A stretch of DNA of 64,000 nucleotides from Cohnella thailandensis. Its GTDB lineage: Bacteria; Bacillota; Bacilli; Paenibacillales; Paenibacillaceae. The position numbers and the translations under genes are program-made. The stretch covers positions 62,001 through 126,000 of the forward strand of contig NZ_JACJVQ010000008.1 in the NCBI RefSeq assembly GCF_014212135.1, given 5' to 3'. The notes below the pieces were generated by a model. That model was not told the origin of the DNA, ran no database searches, and saw only the letters and a list, made by a program, of their open reading frames with translations. Positions 1 through 9,070 of the stretch are shown here, piece after piece (positions within the stretch are counted from its first letter, which is position 1; every line of letters begins with the position of its first letter).

Positions 1-106
1 CGAATACGCGAAAGGCGGCGGCGAGCCGCTCCTTGCGATGCTGGCGTTCGTCCTCCAAGTTCGAGAAGATCGGCTGCTGATTGATCGTTGCCGCGTCGAT
101 GGCCAT
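1..106 (-). CDS. Class II aldolase/adducin family protein, N-terminal fragment (runs off the left edge)
   Basis: Only the first 35 residues are in the window. They begin MAIDAATINQQPIFSNLEDE and continue with an ERQHRKERLAAAFRVF-like helix, which resembles the amino end of class II aldolase/adducin proteins. These are zinc-dependent enzymes acting on small hydroxy-aldehyde or keto substrates. The start follows a good AAGGAGTGGGGA ribosome site, and the gene begins 12 bases after the monooxygenase stop, so it is probably the last gene seen of that operon. The metal-binding histidines lie outside the window. Family call moderate; substrate unknown. Confidence 0.6.
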   Translation of the reverse strand, partial: MAIDAATINQQPIFSNLEDERQHRKERLAAAFRVF

Positions 107-118
107 TTTCCCCACTCC

Positions 119-1459
119 TTATCTCGTCAGAACTCCGCGTCTCTCGAGCGCATAGCGATTCTCCGGAAAATCAAGCCCCAGATGACCGCGAAGCGTATCC
201 GCCTCGTACTCCTTGCGGAATAACCCGCGCTCCTGCAGAATCGGCACGACCCGGTCGACGAAGTTGCGCAGATTCGCATGCGAGCCGCTGAGGATAAAGC
301 CGTCGACCGCCCTCTCCTTGAAGAAACGCTCGATCTTATCGGCGACGTACTCGGGCGTTCCGACGAAGTCGCCTCTCGGGTTTGTCGCCCGGAGCGCCAG
401 CTGCCGAAGGGTCAGGTTCTCCTCCTTCGCGATGCGCAGGTAATACTCCGCCGTCGAGCGGAAGCTGTTCTTGCCGATGTCTCCGAGCTCCGGCAGCGGC
501 TCGTCCAGAGGGAATTGCGAGAAGTCGAAGAAGCTGAAGTACCGGCTTAAATACTTGACCGCGTATTCCGGATCGGTAAACCGGTTGCCCTCTTCATAGA
601 GGCGTTCGGCTTCCTCCCGGGTGGAGGCGACGATCGGGGCGATCGAAGGGAACAGCAGCACCTTCTCCGGATCCCGGCCGTAAGCGGCCGCGCGGCGCTT
701 CACGTCCTGATACTGCTCCTGAGCCTTGGCGATATTGCCGGACTCCTCGAAGCTGGAGAAGATCGCGTCCGCGTAACGGGCGGCCAGATCGCGGCCCGTG
801 TCCGACGCTCCCGCCTGGAAGATGACGGGATGCCCCTGCTTGGAACGCTCGATGTTGAGCGGTCCCTGCACCTTGAAGAACTCGCCGACGTGGTTCAGCG
901 TATGCAGCTTGTCGAGATCGACATATTCGCCCGTTTCCTTGTTCCGGGGAAAAGCACCGTCCTCCCACGAGTTCCACAGGCCGCGCACCACCTCGATATA
1001 TTCCGCCGCGATCCGGTAACGGAGCGCATGATCGTGCAGCTTGTCGTGGCCGTGGTTGCGGGCGACTCCTTCGAGCGCGGAGGTGACTGCGTTCCAGCCG
1101 GCGCGCCCGTCGCTGATGACGTCCAAGGAAGCGAGCTGCCTCGCCGTGGTGAACGGTTCGCTATAGGAAGTCGTAAACGTGCCTACGAGTCCGAGATGCT
1201 TCGTCACCGCCGCGACCGCCGACAGGGCGGTCATCGGCTCGAGACGGCTCAGGAACGGAATCGTCGAATCCTTCGTAATGTACGCCGAGTCGGCGATAAA
1301 GCCGAAGTCGAACTTGCCGGCTTCTCCGATGCGCGCATACTCTTGATAAGTTTCGATCCGGGCGGCTCCGTCCGCCCGAACGCCCTCCTCGCGCCAATGC
1401 CCGCCGCCTCCCTGCAGGAAAATCCCCAGCTTCAGCTGTCTTTGTCCGTTGTCTGCCAT
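119..1459 (-). CDS. LLM-class flavin-dependent monooxygenase, NtaA/SnaA/DmoA type
   Basis: A 446-residue enzyme of the bacterial-luciferase-like family that uses reduced FMN and oxygen. The order of conserved blocks fits nitrilotriacetate, pristinamycin or dimethylsulfide monooxygenase relatives: a GIFLQGGGGHW-like first strand, an FDFGFIAD block near residue 50, an SDGRAGWNAVTS block near residue 115, and QAGASDTGRDLAARYAD near 215. The length is normal for the subfamily. It lies 17 bases after the solute-binding protein gene, behind an AGGAGGAAACG ribosome site. With an SsuABC-like importer upstream, oxidation of an imported sulfonate, thioether or similar organosulfur compound is likely. 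The flavin reductase partner is not in the window. Substrate is inference. Confidence 0.88.
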   Translation of the reverse strand: MADNGQRQLKLGIFLQGGGGHWREEGVRADGAARIETYQEYARIGEAGKFDFGFIADSAYITKDSTIPFLSRLEPMTALSAVAAVTKHLGLVGTFTTSYSEPFTTARQLASLDVISDGRAGWNAVTSALEGVARNHGHDKLHDHALRYRIAAEYIEVVRGLWNSWEDGAFPRNKETGEYVDLDKLHTLNHVGEFFKVQGPLNIERSKQGHPVIFQAGASDTGRDLAARYADAIFSSFEESGNIAKAQEQYQDVKRRAAAYGRDPEKVLLFPSIAPIVASTREEAERLYEEGNRFTDPEYAVKYLSRYFSFFDFSQFPLDEPLPELGDIGKNSFRSTAEYYLRIAKEENLTLRQLALRATNPRGDFVGTPEYVADKIERFFKERAVDGFILSGSHANLRNFVDRVVPILQERGLFRKEYEADTLRGHLGLDFPENRYALERRGVLTR

Positions 1460-1476
1460 TTTCGTTTCCTCCTCGC

Positions 1477-2559
1477 TTATTTAACGATCCATTCGTCGAC
1501 GTCGAAGTCTTTCTTCGCCAGCTTCTCCGCGACAAGGAAGTCCTTAGCGGCTTTCACGCGGTCAATGCCTTCCGCGGCGAGCGCTTCGCCCGGAAGCGAC
1601 TCGATCGGCTGAATCTCCTTCAGCACGTCGATCGGCGTTCCGGTTTGATCCGAGAGCCATTGGTAATACTCGTCCGGGTTAGCCTTAAGGTCCTCGTAAG
1701 CCTTCTGTCTCGCTTCGGTCCAAACCTTCTGGAAGCCGGGGAACTTCTCCAGGTAATCTTCCGTCGCGTAGACGACGGAGGTGCTGAGAAGGCTCGGGGA
1801 TTCCGTCGCTTGCCCGAGCAGCGGAGAGCCGTCCTTAAGCAGCTTGTAGGCGGAGTAATACGTGCTCGTGATCGCGTAGGCGTCGATCTCCCCGCGCAGC
1901 AGAGCCGCTTCGGTGTCCGGTATGCTGTTGATGTTGATGACGTTGACGTCCTTCGACAGTCCCTTCTCGTCCAGATAACCGACAAGGAAGCGGTACATGA
2001 GCGAGCCTTTGACGACCGCGACGTTCTTGCCCTTCAGCTCGTCTAGCGTCTGGGCTCCGTCTTTGCGTCCGACCAGAATGGTGTTGACTTCCGTGTTCGC
2101 GAAGTTGACGATGCGGGTCTTGGCCCCGGAGGAGCGCGCCAGGATAGCGGGGGTATCGCCGGAGTTGCCGACGTCCACGCGTCCGCCGATAACGGACTCG
2201 TTCAGATCCGGGCCGGTCTGGAACGGAACGACCTTGATCTCCTCGACCCCGTACTTCTTCAACTCTTCTAGGAAAATTCCCTTATGCAGCCCCCAGCCTT
2301 CGACGCCGGCCGGTTCCTTGACGCCGACGAAGCCGAAGGTGAGCGTCGAAGGGGCGGCGGCAGTCGGAGACTCGGCTGCTGCCGAGGCGGATGCGGAAGC
2401 GGGCGACGAGGAAGCGTCCGGGGCGCTTCCGGAGGCGGCTTCTTCGTTAGCGTTGTTATTGGCGCCGCAGGCTTGCAGCAGCGCCGCGATAAGCAGCAAG
2501 GCGATAGCGATCGGAAACGACTTGCGACTGATAAGCGAACGTTGACGGTTGAGATTCAT
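1477..2559 (-). CDS. ABC transporter solute-binding lipoprotein, SsuA/NMT1 type
   Basis: A 360-residue lipoprotein. The amino end has basic residues, a hydrophobic stretch and a lipobox with Cys31 (LLQAC), followed by an Asn/Ser/Ala-rich linker. The body has features of NMT1/SsuA binding proteins, such as GGRVDVGNSGDTPAI and LDELKGKNVAVVKGSLMYRF. The frame stays open far upstream, but ATG at 2559 follows AGGAGAACCGAA and begins a proper signal peptide, so I chose it. Together with two permeases and an ATPase it forms an importer for an aliphatic sulfonate or related small organic acid. Ligand not determinable from sequence. Confidence 0.85.
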   Translation of the reverse strand: MNLNRQRSLISRKSFPIAIALLLIAALLQACGANNNANEEAASGSAPDASSSPASASASAAAESPTAAAPSTLTFGFVGVKEPAGVEGWGLHKGIFLEELKKYGVEEIKVVPFQTGPDLNESVIGGRVDVGNSGDTPAILARSSGAKTRIVNFANTEVNTILVGRKDGAQTLDELKGKNVAVVKGSLMYRFLVGYLDEKGLSKDVNVININSIPDTEAALLRGEIDAYAITSTYYSAYKLLKDGSPLLGQATESPSLLSTSVVYATEDYLEKFPGFQKVWTEARQKAYEDLKANPDEYYQWLSDQTGTPIDVLKEIQPIESLPGEALAAEGIDRVKAAKDFLVAEKLAKKDFDVDEWIVK

Positions 2560-2615
2560 TTCGGTTCTCCTCTCCAAGTAAGGGGACGTTCTATTAAAAA
2601 CGCGTGGATGTTCCC

Positions 2616-3452
2616 TCATCCAGTATAGTTGTCGCGCCAACGCAGCAGCCTGCGCTCGATGGCGGCGACGAACGAATCGATCAGCTTGCCCATGACGGCG
2701 AACACGATCACGCCGACGAAGACGGTCTCCGGCTGGGAATTCGTCTGGGCTTGACTCATCAGGAAGCCGATGCCGGTCTGCGAACCGAGCAGTTCGGCGA
2801 CGACCAGGGCAAGCCAGCCGTAAGCGATGCATAGCCGAAGCCCCGACAGGATGCCGGGCAGCGAAGCCGGCAAAATCAGCCTCGCGAGCTGCTTGCCCCT
2901 TCCGAATTCCAACACCTGGGTGACCTCGAACAGCTTTTTATCCACGTTGCGGATGCTCTGGATGACCCCCATATACAAGGGAAAGAACGATCCGAAGGCG
3001 ATAATGACGATCTTCGACGTCTCCCCGAAGCCAAACCAGAGAATGATAAGCGGCGCCGTCGCGAGGCTTGGCGTCAGCCGGAGAATCTGCATCAGCGGAT
3101 CGAGCACCCGCTCGATCTTGCGGGAGAAACCGACAGCGGCGCCTAGAATTAGGGCAACGACGGCTCCGTACAGAATGCCGAGAGAAGCGCGGCCCAGACT
3201 GAAGCCGAGCTGCATCGGCAGCTCTCCGGAGGCGATCAGCCTGCCAAAGGCTTTGGCAATCGCGAGCGGCGACGGCAGGAGCAGGGGATTGACTCTGCCG
3301 GTAGCGCCGTACCACTGCCAAACGATCAGGATAACGGCGGGCAGCAAAGCGGCCGCCACGAAGTGCAACAGAGTCCCCTTTCCGCGGCTGAAATTTTTCT
3401 TCCGTCCCGTTCGAACGGCGGGCGCCCTAAGGGTTTGAGCTTGCTCGCTCAT
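2616..3452 (-). CDS. ABC transporter permease, SsuC/TauC type (second of two)
   Basis: A 278-residue membrane protein with about six hydrophobic segments. An EAA-type cytoplasmic loop lies near residues 165-205 (ARLILPASLPGILSGLRLCI), the docking site for the ATPase. The length and pattern match the SsuC/TauC permeases. It is 18 bases downstream of a paralogue of the same length and similar order of segments, suggesting the two form a heterodimeric channel. SsuBC-type systems usually use a homodimer of one permease. Confidence 0.87.
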   Translation of the reverse strand: MSEQAQTLRAPAVRTGRKKNFSRGKGTLLHFVAAALLPAVILIVWQWYGATGRVNPLLLPSPLAIAKAFGRLIASGELPMQLGFSLGRASLGILYGAVVALILGAAVGFSRKIERVLDPLMQILRLTPSLATAPLIILWFGFGETSKIVIIAFGSFFPLYMGVIQSIRNVDKKLFEVTQVLEFGRGKQLARLILPASLPGILSGLRLCIAYGWLALVVAELLGSQTGIGFLMSQAQTNSQPETVFVGVIVFAVMGKLIDSFVAAIERRLLRWRDNYTG

Positions 3453-3470
3453 GTCGCTTCTTCTCCTCTC

Positions 3471-4307
3471 TTATCTCTCGAAGCTGTCGCGCCAGGCCAG
3501 CAGGCGGCGTTCGGCGAACAGTACGAGGGAATCGGTTATCTTGGCCAGCAGCGTGAACAGGAAGATTCCGACGAAGACGGTAGGCGTATCGCTCATGGCC
3601 CGGGCATCCATCATCAGGAAGCCGAGTCCCGAGCTAGCTCCCATCATCTCCGCGACGACGAGGCTGACCCAAGCGATGGCGAGCGACAGCCGGAGGCCGA
3701 GAATGACGTTCGGAAGCGTCGCCGGAAGCACCAGCCGAACCAACTGCTTGAAGCGGCTGTAGCCGAGCACGCGAGTCACCTCGAATAGCTTGTTGTCAAC
3801 GCCGCGTACTCCCAAGAACGAATAAATGTACAGCGGGAAAAAGCAGCCTTTGGCGATCAGCAAAATTTTCGACGTGTCCCCGATCCCGAACCAAAGCACG
3901 AACAAAAACGTGACCGAGATGTGCGGAATCATTCGAATCATCTGCACGGTCGAGTCGAGCAGCTTCTCCGCGCTCCGGGACAGGCCGACGAACAAGCCGA
4001 GCGCGAGTCCCAGGCCCGCTCCGAGACCGAAGCCGGCGAACGTACGATACAAGCTGACGAAAAGATTGTCGTTCAGCGTGCCGGAATTCCACAGCCAGAC
4101 GAACGAATCGGCGATCACGAGGGGAGTCGGGAACAGCAGAGGCGAAATCAATTCGCGGTCGCCGAGCACCTGCCAGACGATCAGGATGGTTGCCGGAAGG
4201 ATGGCTCCCCACAGAAAATGGGACAACTTGCGGCGAGTCTTCTCGGCTTTCCGCCGCTTCCTCCCGGCCGTCGGGACTGCCGCCGCGTTCGCTTGACGGA
4301 TGCTCAT
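3471..4307 (-). CDS. ABC transporter permease, SsuC/TauC type (first of two)
   Basis: A 278-residue membrane protein starting with a basic cytosolic tail (RKRRKAEKTRRK), followed by about six membrane segments. An EAA loop near residues 190-225 reads VRLVLPATLPNVILGLRLSL. It sits between the ATPase gene (19 bases upstream) and the second permease. It is clearly related to the second permease but diverged through most of its length, so this is an old duplication and not a recent copy. It is part of the same importer. Confidence 0.87.
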   Translation of the reverse strand: MSIRQANAAAVPTAGRKRRKAEKTRRKLSHFLWGAILPATILIVWQVLGDRELISPLLFPTPLVIADSFVWLWNSGTLNDNLFVSLYRTFAGFGLGAGLGLALGLFVGLSRSAEKLLDSTVQMIRMIPHISVTFLFVLWFGIGDTSKILLIAKGCFFPLYIYSFLGVRGVDNKLFEVTRVLGYSRFKQLVRLVLPATLPNVILGLRLSLAIAWVSLVVAEMMGASSGLGFLMMDARAMSDTPTVFVGIFLFTLLAKITDSLVLFAERRLLAWRDSFER

Positions 4308-4326
4308 GCGAAGCTCGCCCCCCTTC

Positions 4327-5106
4327 TCATATGCCCGCTCCCGACTCGCCCCAGCTCAGCTCGTCGATCTTCTCGAATTCGCTGAGCACCTCGTAGCGGA
4401 AGTTCTGGAACGCCGCGCTTGCCTTCTTGCGGGGGTAGGGCAGGTCGACGTTGATCTTGGCGCGAATCTCGCCGGGTCTCGGCTTCAGGATCACGATCCG
4501 GCTGCCGAGAAACACCGCTTCGTCGATGTCGTGCGTGACGAAGATCATCGTCGTTCCGTTCCGCTTCCAGATATCCAGGAGCACCTCCTGCATGTGGGCC
4601 CTCGTGAAAGCGTCCAACGCGCCGAACGGCTCATCCAACAGCAGAATCTTGGGATTGCGCAGCAGCGCTCTCGCTATGGATACCCGCTGAGCCATGCCGC
4701 CGGACAGTTCCTTCGGGTAAGCTTTCTCGAAACCGTTCAGCCGGACTAGCTCGATCAACTCTCCGACCCTTCGCTTCACTTCGGGGCTTCGCAGGGACAG
4801 GTCCGCCGCGATGTTCTTCTCCACCGTCAGCCAAGGAAATAACCGCGGTTCCTGGAAAATAAAACCTTTGTCGATGCCGGGGCCCGCGATCGATTGCCCG
4901 TCCAGCGTCACGCTTCCTTGATAACCGGTGTCCAGCCCGGCGACGATACGCAGCAGCGTGCTCTTGCCGCATCCGCTGGGACCGATGACGGTAACGAATT
5001 CTCCGGCCTTTACATCGAGCTCGATTTGACGCAGAGCCTGAACGGTTTTGCTGTCGGTTTGGAAGCTCTTGGACAGCTCGCGAATCTCCAATAAAGTCGC
5101 GCCCAT
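4327..5106 (-). CDS. ABC transporter ATP-binding protein, SsuB/TauB type
   Basis: A 259-residue ATPase. The Walker A motif GPSGCGKST, the Q-loop in [18 protein letters not shown], the signature [15 protein letters not shown], Walker [13 protein letters not shown] and the switch histidine in [10 protein letters not shown] are all intact. The [13 protein letters not shown]-loop is typical of the nitrate/sulfonate/taurine subfamily. I start it at ATG 5106, behind GGAGAGGAGAGAACC, and not at the longer upstream frame. It is the first gene of the six-gene minus-strand operon, about 195 bases from the promoter. Confidence 0.88.
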   Translation of the reverse strand: MGATLLEIRELSKSFQTDSKTVQALRQIELDVKAGEFVTVIGPSGCGKSTLLRIVAGLDTGYQGSVTLDGQSIAGPGIDKGFIFQEPRLFPWLTVEKNIAADLSLRSPEVKRRVGELIELVRLNGFEKAYPKELSGGMAQRVSIARALLRNPKILLLDEPFGALDAFTRAHMQEVLLDIWKRNGTTMIFVTHDIDEAVFLGSRIVILKPRPGEIRAKINVDLPYPRKKASAAFQNFRYEVLSEFEKIDELSWGESGAGI

Positions 5107-5300
5107 GGGGTTCTCTCCTCTCCATTGGTCAAGGTTCGGAGCCGAATGGGACTTGCCTCCGATGCCGGTCATCGGCGGTTAGCCGACCGGCAGGGATGCT
5201 TCCGTTCATACGGTCAGCAAACTCCATTCATGCGGCGATAGAATCCTATTCGACATTAAACCAAGTAATCCAGTATGAATTATCGATATATCTTGAGTGT

Positions 5301-5329
5301 ACAATAGCACCGGCCTAACTGGATGTCAA
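5301..5329 (-). promoter_or_regulatory. Sigma-A type promoter for the organosulfur-type operon
   Basis: On the minus strand, TTGACA (5329-5324) and TATTGT (5306-5301) are separated by exactly 17 bases. The leader from here to the ATPase start is about 190 bases and holds no terminator I can see. It contains two short ATGAAYGGA-like direct repeats near 5208-5235 of unknown meaning. Confidence 0.7.
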
Positions 5330-5453
5330 TCCATTTTTATTGTGAAAAAAGCTTATATTAGCGCGGATTTCAGGGGTTTCACTTTACAATCCAAGCTATC
5401 TTGCTTCATGCGTGGCCAACTTTTATTCCAACTGTTTTAGTCTGTTTTGATGA

Positions 5454-5482
5454 TTGGCTTTTCTCGGAAAATACGTTAAGAT
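5454..5482 (+). promoter_or_regulatory. Sigma-A type promoter for the aldo/keto reductase
   Basis: TTGGCT (5454-5459) and TAAGAT (5477-5482) are 17 bases apart, about 60 bases upstream of the aldo/keto reductase start. Together with the divergent promoter at 5301-5329 it accounts for most of the 435-base gap between genes here. Confidence 0.6.
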
Positions 5483-5541
5483 AGAGGTCAATTTCAGGCT
5501 GGTTCGATAGAATTAAGCCCGAGAAGGAGGAGGCAGCGGAT

Positions 5542-6519
5542 ATGGAGTATACGAGGCTGGGACGGACAGGCTTGGAGGTATCCAGGCTGTGTCTAGGCTG
5601 CATGAGCTATGGGGTTGCGGACAGGGGATCGCATCCTTGGACGCTGGACGAAGAGACGAGCCGCCCGTTCATCCGCAAGGCGCTGGAGCTCGGCATCAAC
5701 TTCTTCGACACCGCAAACGTGTATTCGGACGGCACGAGCGAGGAGATCGTGGGACGCGCGCTTAAGGATTTCGCCCGGCGGGAGGATGTCGTCATCGCAA
5801 CCAAAGTGCATGGCCGCATGAGGCCGGGACCGAATGGCGCGGGCTTGTCCCGCAAGGCCATTCTTGGCGAGATCGACGACAGCTTGCGGAGGCTCGGCAC
5901 CGATTACGTCGATCTGTACCAAATCCACAGGTGGGATCCCCATACTCCTATCGAAGAGACGATGGAGGCGCTTCACGATGTCGTAAAAGCGGGCAAGGCT
6001 CGCTATATCGGGGCGTCATCCATGTTCGCCTGGCAGTTCCTGAAGGCGCAGCATGCCGCGGAACGCGGCGGCTGGACGAAGTTCGTCAGCATGCAGAACC
6101 ACTTGAATTTGCTGTATCGGGAGGAAGAGCGGGAGATGCTTCCGTTGTGCGAGTATCTGGGGGTCGGCGTGCTTCCCTGGAGTCCCCTGGCTCGAGGCCG
6201 ATTGACCCGCGGCTGGGACGAGACGAGCGAACGCTCGGAGACCGACGCTTTCGGCAAGACGCTGTATACGTCTGCCGTCGAGTCGGATCGGGCGGTCGTG
6301 GACAGAGTCGGGCGGATCGCTGCGGAACGAGCAGTGCCGCAGGCTCAGGTCGCTCTGGCGTGGGTGCTCGCTAAGTCGATCGTCACTTCGCCGATCGTCG
6401 GCGCAACGAAGCCTCGCCATCTAGACGATGCGGTCGCGGCGCTTTCCTTGCGCTTGACGCCGGAAGAAATCGCATTGCTGGAGGAGCCGTACATTCCCCA
6501 TCCCGTGAGGGGCTTCTAA
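5542..6519 (+). CDS. Aldo/keto reductase
   Basis: A 325-residue NADPH-dependent oxidoreductase of the AKR superfamily, predicted cytosolic. The amino end MEYTRLGRTGLEVSRLCLG, the FFDTANVYSDGTSEE block (Asp and Tyr of the catalytic tetrad), the TKVHG lysine strand and LGTDYVDLYQIHRWD are typical. SPLARGRLTRGWDETSERSE near residue 215 is the usual cofactor-loop region. The start follows GAGAAGGAGGAGG. It is transcribed alone from its own promoter and ends before a terminator hairpin. Substrate unknown; nothing nearby indicates a pathway. Confidence 0.9.
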   Translation: MEYTRLGRTGLEVSRLCLGCMSYGVADRGSHPWTLDEETSRPFIRKALELGINFFDTANVYSDGTSEEIVGRALKDFARREDVVIATKVHGRMRPGPNGAGLSRKAILGEIDDSLRRLGTDYVDLYQIHRWDPHTPIEETMEALHDVVKAGKARYIGASSMFAWQFLKAQHAAERGGWTKFVSMQNHLNLLYREEEREMLPLCEYLGVGVLPWSPLARGRLTRGWDETSERSETDAFGKTLYTSAVESDRAVVDRVGRIAAERAVPQAQVALAWVLAKSIVTSPIVGATKPRHLDDAVAALSLRLTPEEIALLEEPYIPHPVRGF

Positions 6520-6525
6520 TGGAAG

Positions 6526-6566
6526 GAGCCGTCCCATAAGTTGCTTATAGGACGGCCCCTTCTTTG
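6526..6566 (+). terminator. Rho-independent terminator after the aldo/keto reductase
   Basis: A hairpin with arms GCCGTCC/GGACGGC, extended by ATAAG/CTTAT, is followed by CCTTCTTTG. It lies 7 bases after the stop codon. Confidence 0.7.
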
Positions 6567-6624
6567 TTCGTGACTTGAGGGATAATCATAGGGTCGAAAT
6601 CAAGCAGAATTTGCTTAGCGTCTC

Positions 6625-8076
6625 CTACATCCCCAAAGCCAGCTTGTCCGCTCCGAGCATCGCTTCGCCGATGATCTCGGACAGCGTCGGATGCGGATGG
6701 ATCATTCTGCCGACCTGCATATTGGTCGCCTCTACCAGCTGCGCGAGCGCGGCTTCGCCGATGAAGTCGGTCACGTGCGGCCCGATCATATGGACGCCGA
6801 GCACGGCGCCGGTCTTGATGTCGGCCACGACCTTCACGAAGCCGTCAGACTCCCCGAAGACAAGGGCCTTCCCGATCGCCTTGAACGAGAACTTGCCGAC
6901 CTTGACCGCGTACCCGCCGTCGATGGCCGCTTGCTCGGTCAGCCCGACGCTGGCCAGCTCCGGCCGACCGTACACGCACTTCGGAACGTTCGCCGGATCC
7001 GGCGAATGCGCTTCTTCAAGCCCGCAGATGCTCTCCACCGCGGCCACGCCTTCGTGGCTCGCCACGTGCGCGAGCTGCAGCCCGCCGACGACGTCGCCGA
7101 TCGCGTAGACGTGCGGATCGGCCGTCCTCATCGTAGGGTCGACGGCGATTACGCCGCGTTCTACCTGCGCCAGCGTCCGCTCCAGGCCGAAGCCTTCGAC
7201 GTTCGCCGCGCGGCCGACGGAGACGAGCATTCTCTCGGCCGACAGCGATTCGGATTTGCCGTTCTTCTCCACCTGAACGGTCACCCCCGTCCCGTCCGCG
7301 GACACCGTCTCCGGCAGCAGCTTCGCTCCCGTCAGCGCCTTGATCTTGCGCTTGGCGAACAGCCGCGCAAGCTCGCGGGACACGTCCGCGTCCTCCGACG
7401 GAACGAGGCGGTCCGCCGCTTCGACGATCGTCACCTGAGCGCCGAAGTCGCTCAGCATCGAAGCCCATTCGACGCCGATCGCTCCTCCGCCGACGATCAG
7501 GATCGAAGCCGGCACGGCTTCCATCGCGAGCGCCTCGTCGCTGGTCATGATGCGCTCGTTCTCCGGCAAGCCGGGAATGCGGCGCGGACGGGACCCCGTG
7601 GCGACGATGAGATCGCGATAGCCGATGCGGACGGGCGCCTGCGGTTCTCCTGCCGATTCGCCGCCTTCTCCCGCTCCTCCCGTCACCTCGATAATCCCGT
7701 TGTACTCGCCGCTTGACGACGCCGCTTCGACGATCTCCCCATTGCCCGAGTATACGTCGATTTCGTTTTTCTTCATCAGGAACCGAACGCCCGCCTCAAG
7801 CTGCTTCACGATTCCGTCCTTGCGCGCCAGCACGCCGCCGTAATCGAGCTCCACGCCTTCCGCCTTGATGCCGAAGCTTAAGCTGCGCTTCATCGTTTCG
7901 AACAGCTCCGCGCTTCTCAGCAGCGTTTTGCTCGGGATGCAGCCCTTATGCAGGCAAGTTCCGCCCAGCTTCTCCTTCTCGACGAGCGCCGTCTTCTTGC
8001 CCAGCTGGGCCGCCCGGATGGCGGCGATGTAGCCGCCGGGACCTCCGCCCAGAATGACGATATCGTAATGGTTCAT
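6625..8076 (-). CDS. lpdA: Dihydrolipoyl dehydrogenase (L protein of the glycine cleavage system)
   Basis: A 483-residue FAD-dependent pyridine-nucleotide disulfide oxidoreductase. FAD-binding GGGPGGY is at residues 10-16. The redox disulfide GGTCLHKGCIPSK gives Cys41 and Cys46, a second NAD-binding GGGAIGVEWA block follows near 185, and the carboxy end has the catalytic HPHPTLSE motif. A Gly/Ser/Glu-rich insert near residues 125-150 is unusual. I start it at ATG 8076 because the upstream ATG touches the GGAAGGGAG ribosome site. It is the last gene of the glyA operon, 27 bases after sdaAA. That context suggests a copy dedicated to reoxidising H-protein lipoamide. Confidence 0.93.
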   Translation of the reverse strand: MNHYDIVILGGGPGGYIAAIRAAQLGKKTALVEKEKLGGTCLHKGCIPSKTLLRSAELFETMKRSLSFGIKAEGVELDYGGVLARKDGIVKQLEAGVRFLMKKNEIDVYSGNGEIVEAASSSGEYNGIIEVTGGAGEGGESAGEPQAPVRIGYRDLIVATGSRPRRIPGLPENERIMTSDEALAMEAVPASILIVGGGAIGVEWASMLSDFGAQVTIVEAADRLVPSEDADVSRELARLFAKRKIKALTGAKLLPETVSADGTGVTVQVEKNGKSESLSAERMLVSVGRAANVEGFGLERTLAQVERGVIAVDPTMRTADPHVYAIGDVVGGLQLAHVASHEGVAAVESICGLEEAHSPDPANVPKCVYGRPELASVGLTEQAAIDGGYAVKVGKFSFKAIGKALVFGESDGFVKVVADIKTGAVLGVHMIGPHVTDFIGEAALAQLVEATNMQVGRMIHPHPTLSEIIGEAMLGADKLALGM

Positions 8077-8103
8077 ACGGCTCATCTCCCTTCCATCCTA
8101 TTA

Positions 8104-9003
8104 TTAACCAGAAGTGCGACCGGATGACTTGGCCGCCTTGATCTTCTCTGTCAGCTTGCGTCCCGTCGGCGTCTGCGCGAGGCCCCCGAGCGCCGTCTCG
8201 CGATGCTCGCTCGGCATCTTCGAGCCGATCTCCAGCATGACGCCGATGACCTCGTCGGACGGAATGACGCTCCTTACTCCCGCCATGGCCATGTCGGCCG
8301 CCGCCAGCGCGTTCACCGCTCCCAGCCCGTTGCGGACGATGCACGGAACCTCGACCAATCCCGCGACAGGGTCGCATATGAGGCCGAGCGTATTCTTCAG
8401 CGCCAGCCCGACCGCATGCACCGCTTGCTCGGGCGTTCCTCCGCGAAGCTCGACCAATGCCCCGGCCGCCATGCCGATGGCGGAGCCGACCTCCGCCTGG
8501 CAGCCGCCTTCCGCTCCGGAGATAAACGAATTGTTCGCGATGACGTAACCGATCGCGCCCGCGCCGAACAACCCTCGCACCAGCTTCTCGTCGGACCAGC
8601 CGAACCGCTCCTGCGAGCTGACGAACACTCCGGGAATGATGCCGCAGGAGCCGGCGGTCGGCGTCGCCACGATTCGCCCCATCGAGGCGTTGACCTCGGA
8701 GACGGAGAGCGCGTAAGCCATCGCTTTGCCTGCCCAATCCCCGACGGACGGCTCGCTAGCCGACGCGTACTCGTTCACCTTGCGGGCATCGCCGCCGACG
8801 AGCCCGCTGCGGGACTTCGTCTCCGTCTCCAGCCCTTTGCGAACCGCTTCCTTCATGATCCGGTAATACCCGGCCATTTGGGCTACGATCTCTTCCTTGG
8901 GCTGGCCGGTCTCTTTCTCCTGCTCCAAGATCATAAGCTCGGAGATCGCCAGCGATTCCTCCCTGCAGATCTCCGCGATGTCGTTCAGAGTTCGGAATCG
9001 CAT
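8104..9003 (-). CDS. sdaAA: L-serine ammonia-lyase, iron-sulfur dependent, alpha subunit
   Basis: A 299-residue subunit that, with the beta chain, converts L-serine to pyruvate and ammonia using an oxygen-labile 4Fe-4S cluster. Candidate cluster cysteines sit in TAGSCGIIPG, SGAEGGCQAEVGSA, LICDPVAG and EVPCIVRNG, the usual spacing for the two-chain Bacillus-type enzyme. The length is normal. It lies 67 bases downstream of sdaAB in the glycine-responsive operon, so it removes serine made by glyA. Confidence 0.93.
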   Translation of the reverse strand: MRFRTLNDIAEICREESLAISELMILEQEKETGQPKEEIVAQMAGYYRIMKEAVRKGLETETKSRSGLVGGDARKVNEYASASEPSVGDWAGKAMAYALSVSEVNASMGRIVATPTAGSCGIIPGVFVSSQERFGWSDEKLVRGLFGAGAIGYVIANNSFISGAEGGCQAEVGSAIGMAAGALVELRGGTPEQAVHAVGLALKNTLGLICDPVAGLVEVPCIVRNGLGAVNALAAADMAMAGVRSVIPSDEVIGVMLEIGSKMPSEHRETALGGLAQTPTGRKLTEKIKAAKSSGRTSG

Positions 9004-9070
9004 CGATACCCTCTCCTTAGGCGCCAGTCTGTTGTTCCAATTTTCTGACTTCTACAGGCCGTGGCCACGG

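Noticed and set aside
5107..5300. S-box or T-box leader before the organosulfur operon
   Set aside because: I looked for conserved aptamer blocks and a terminator in the leader and found neither.
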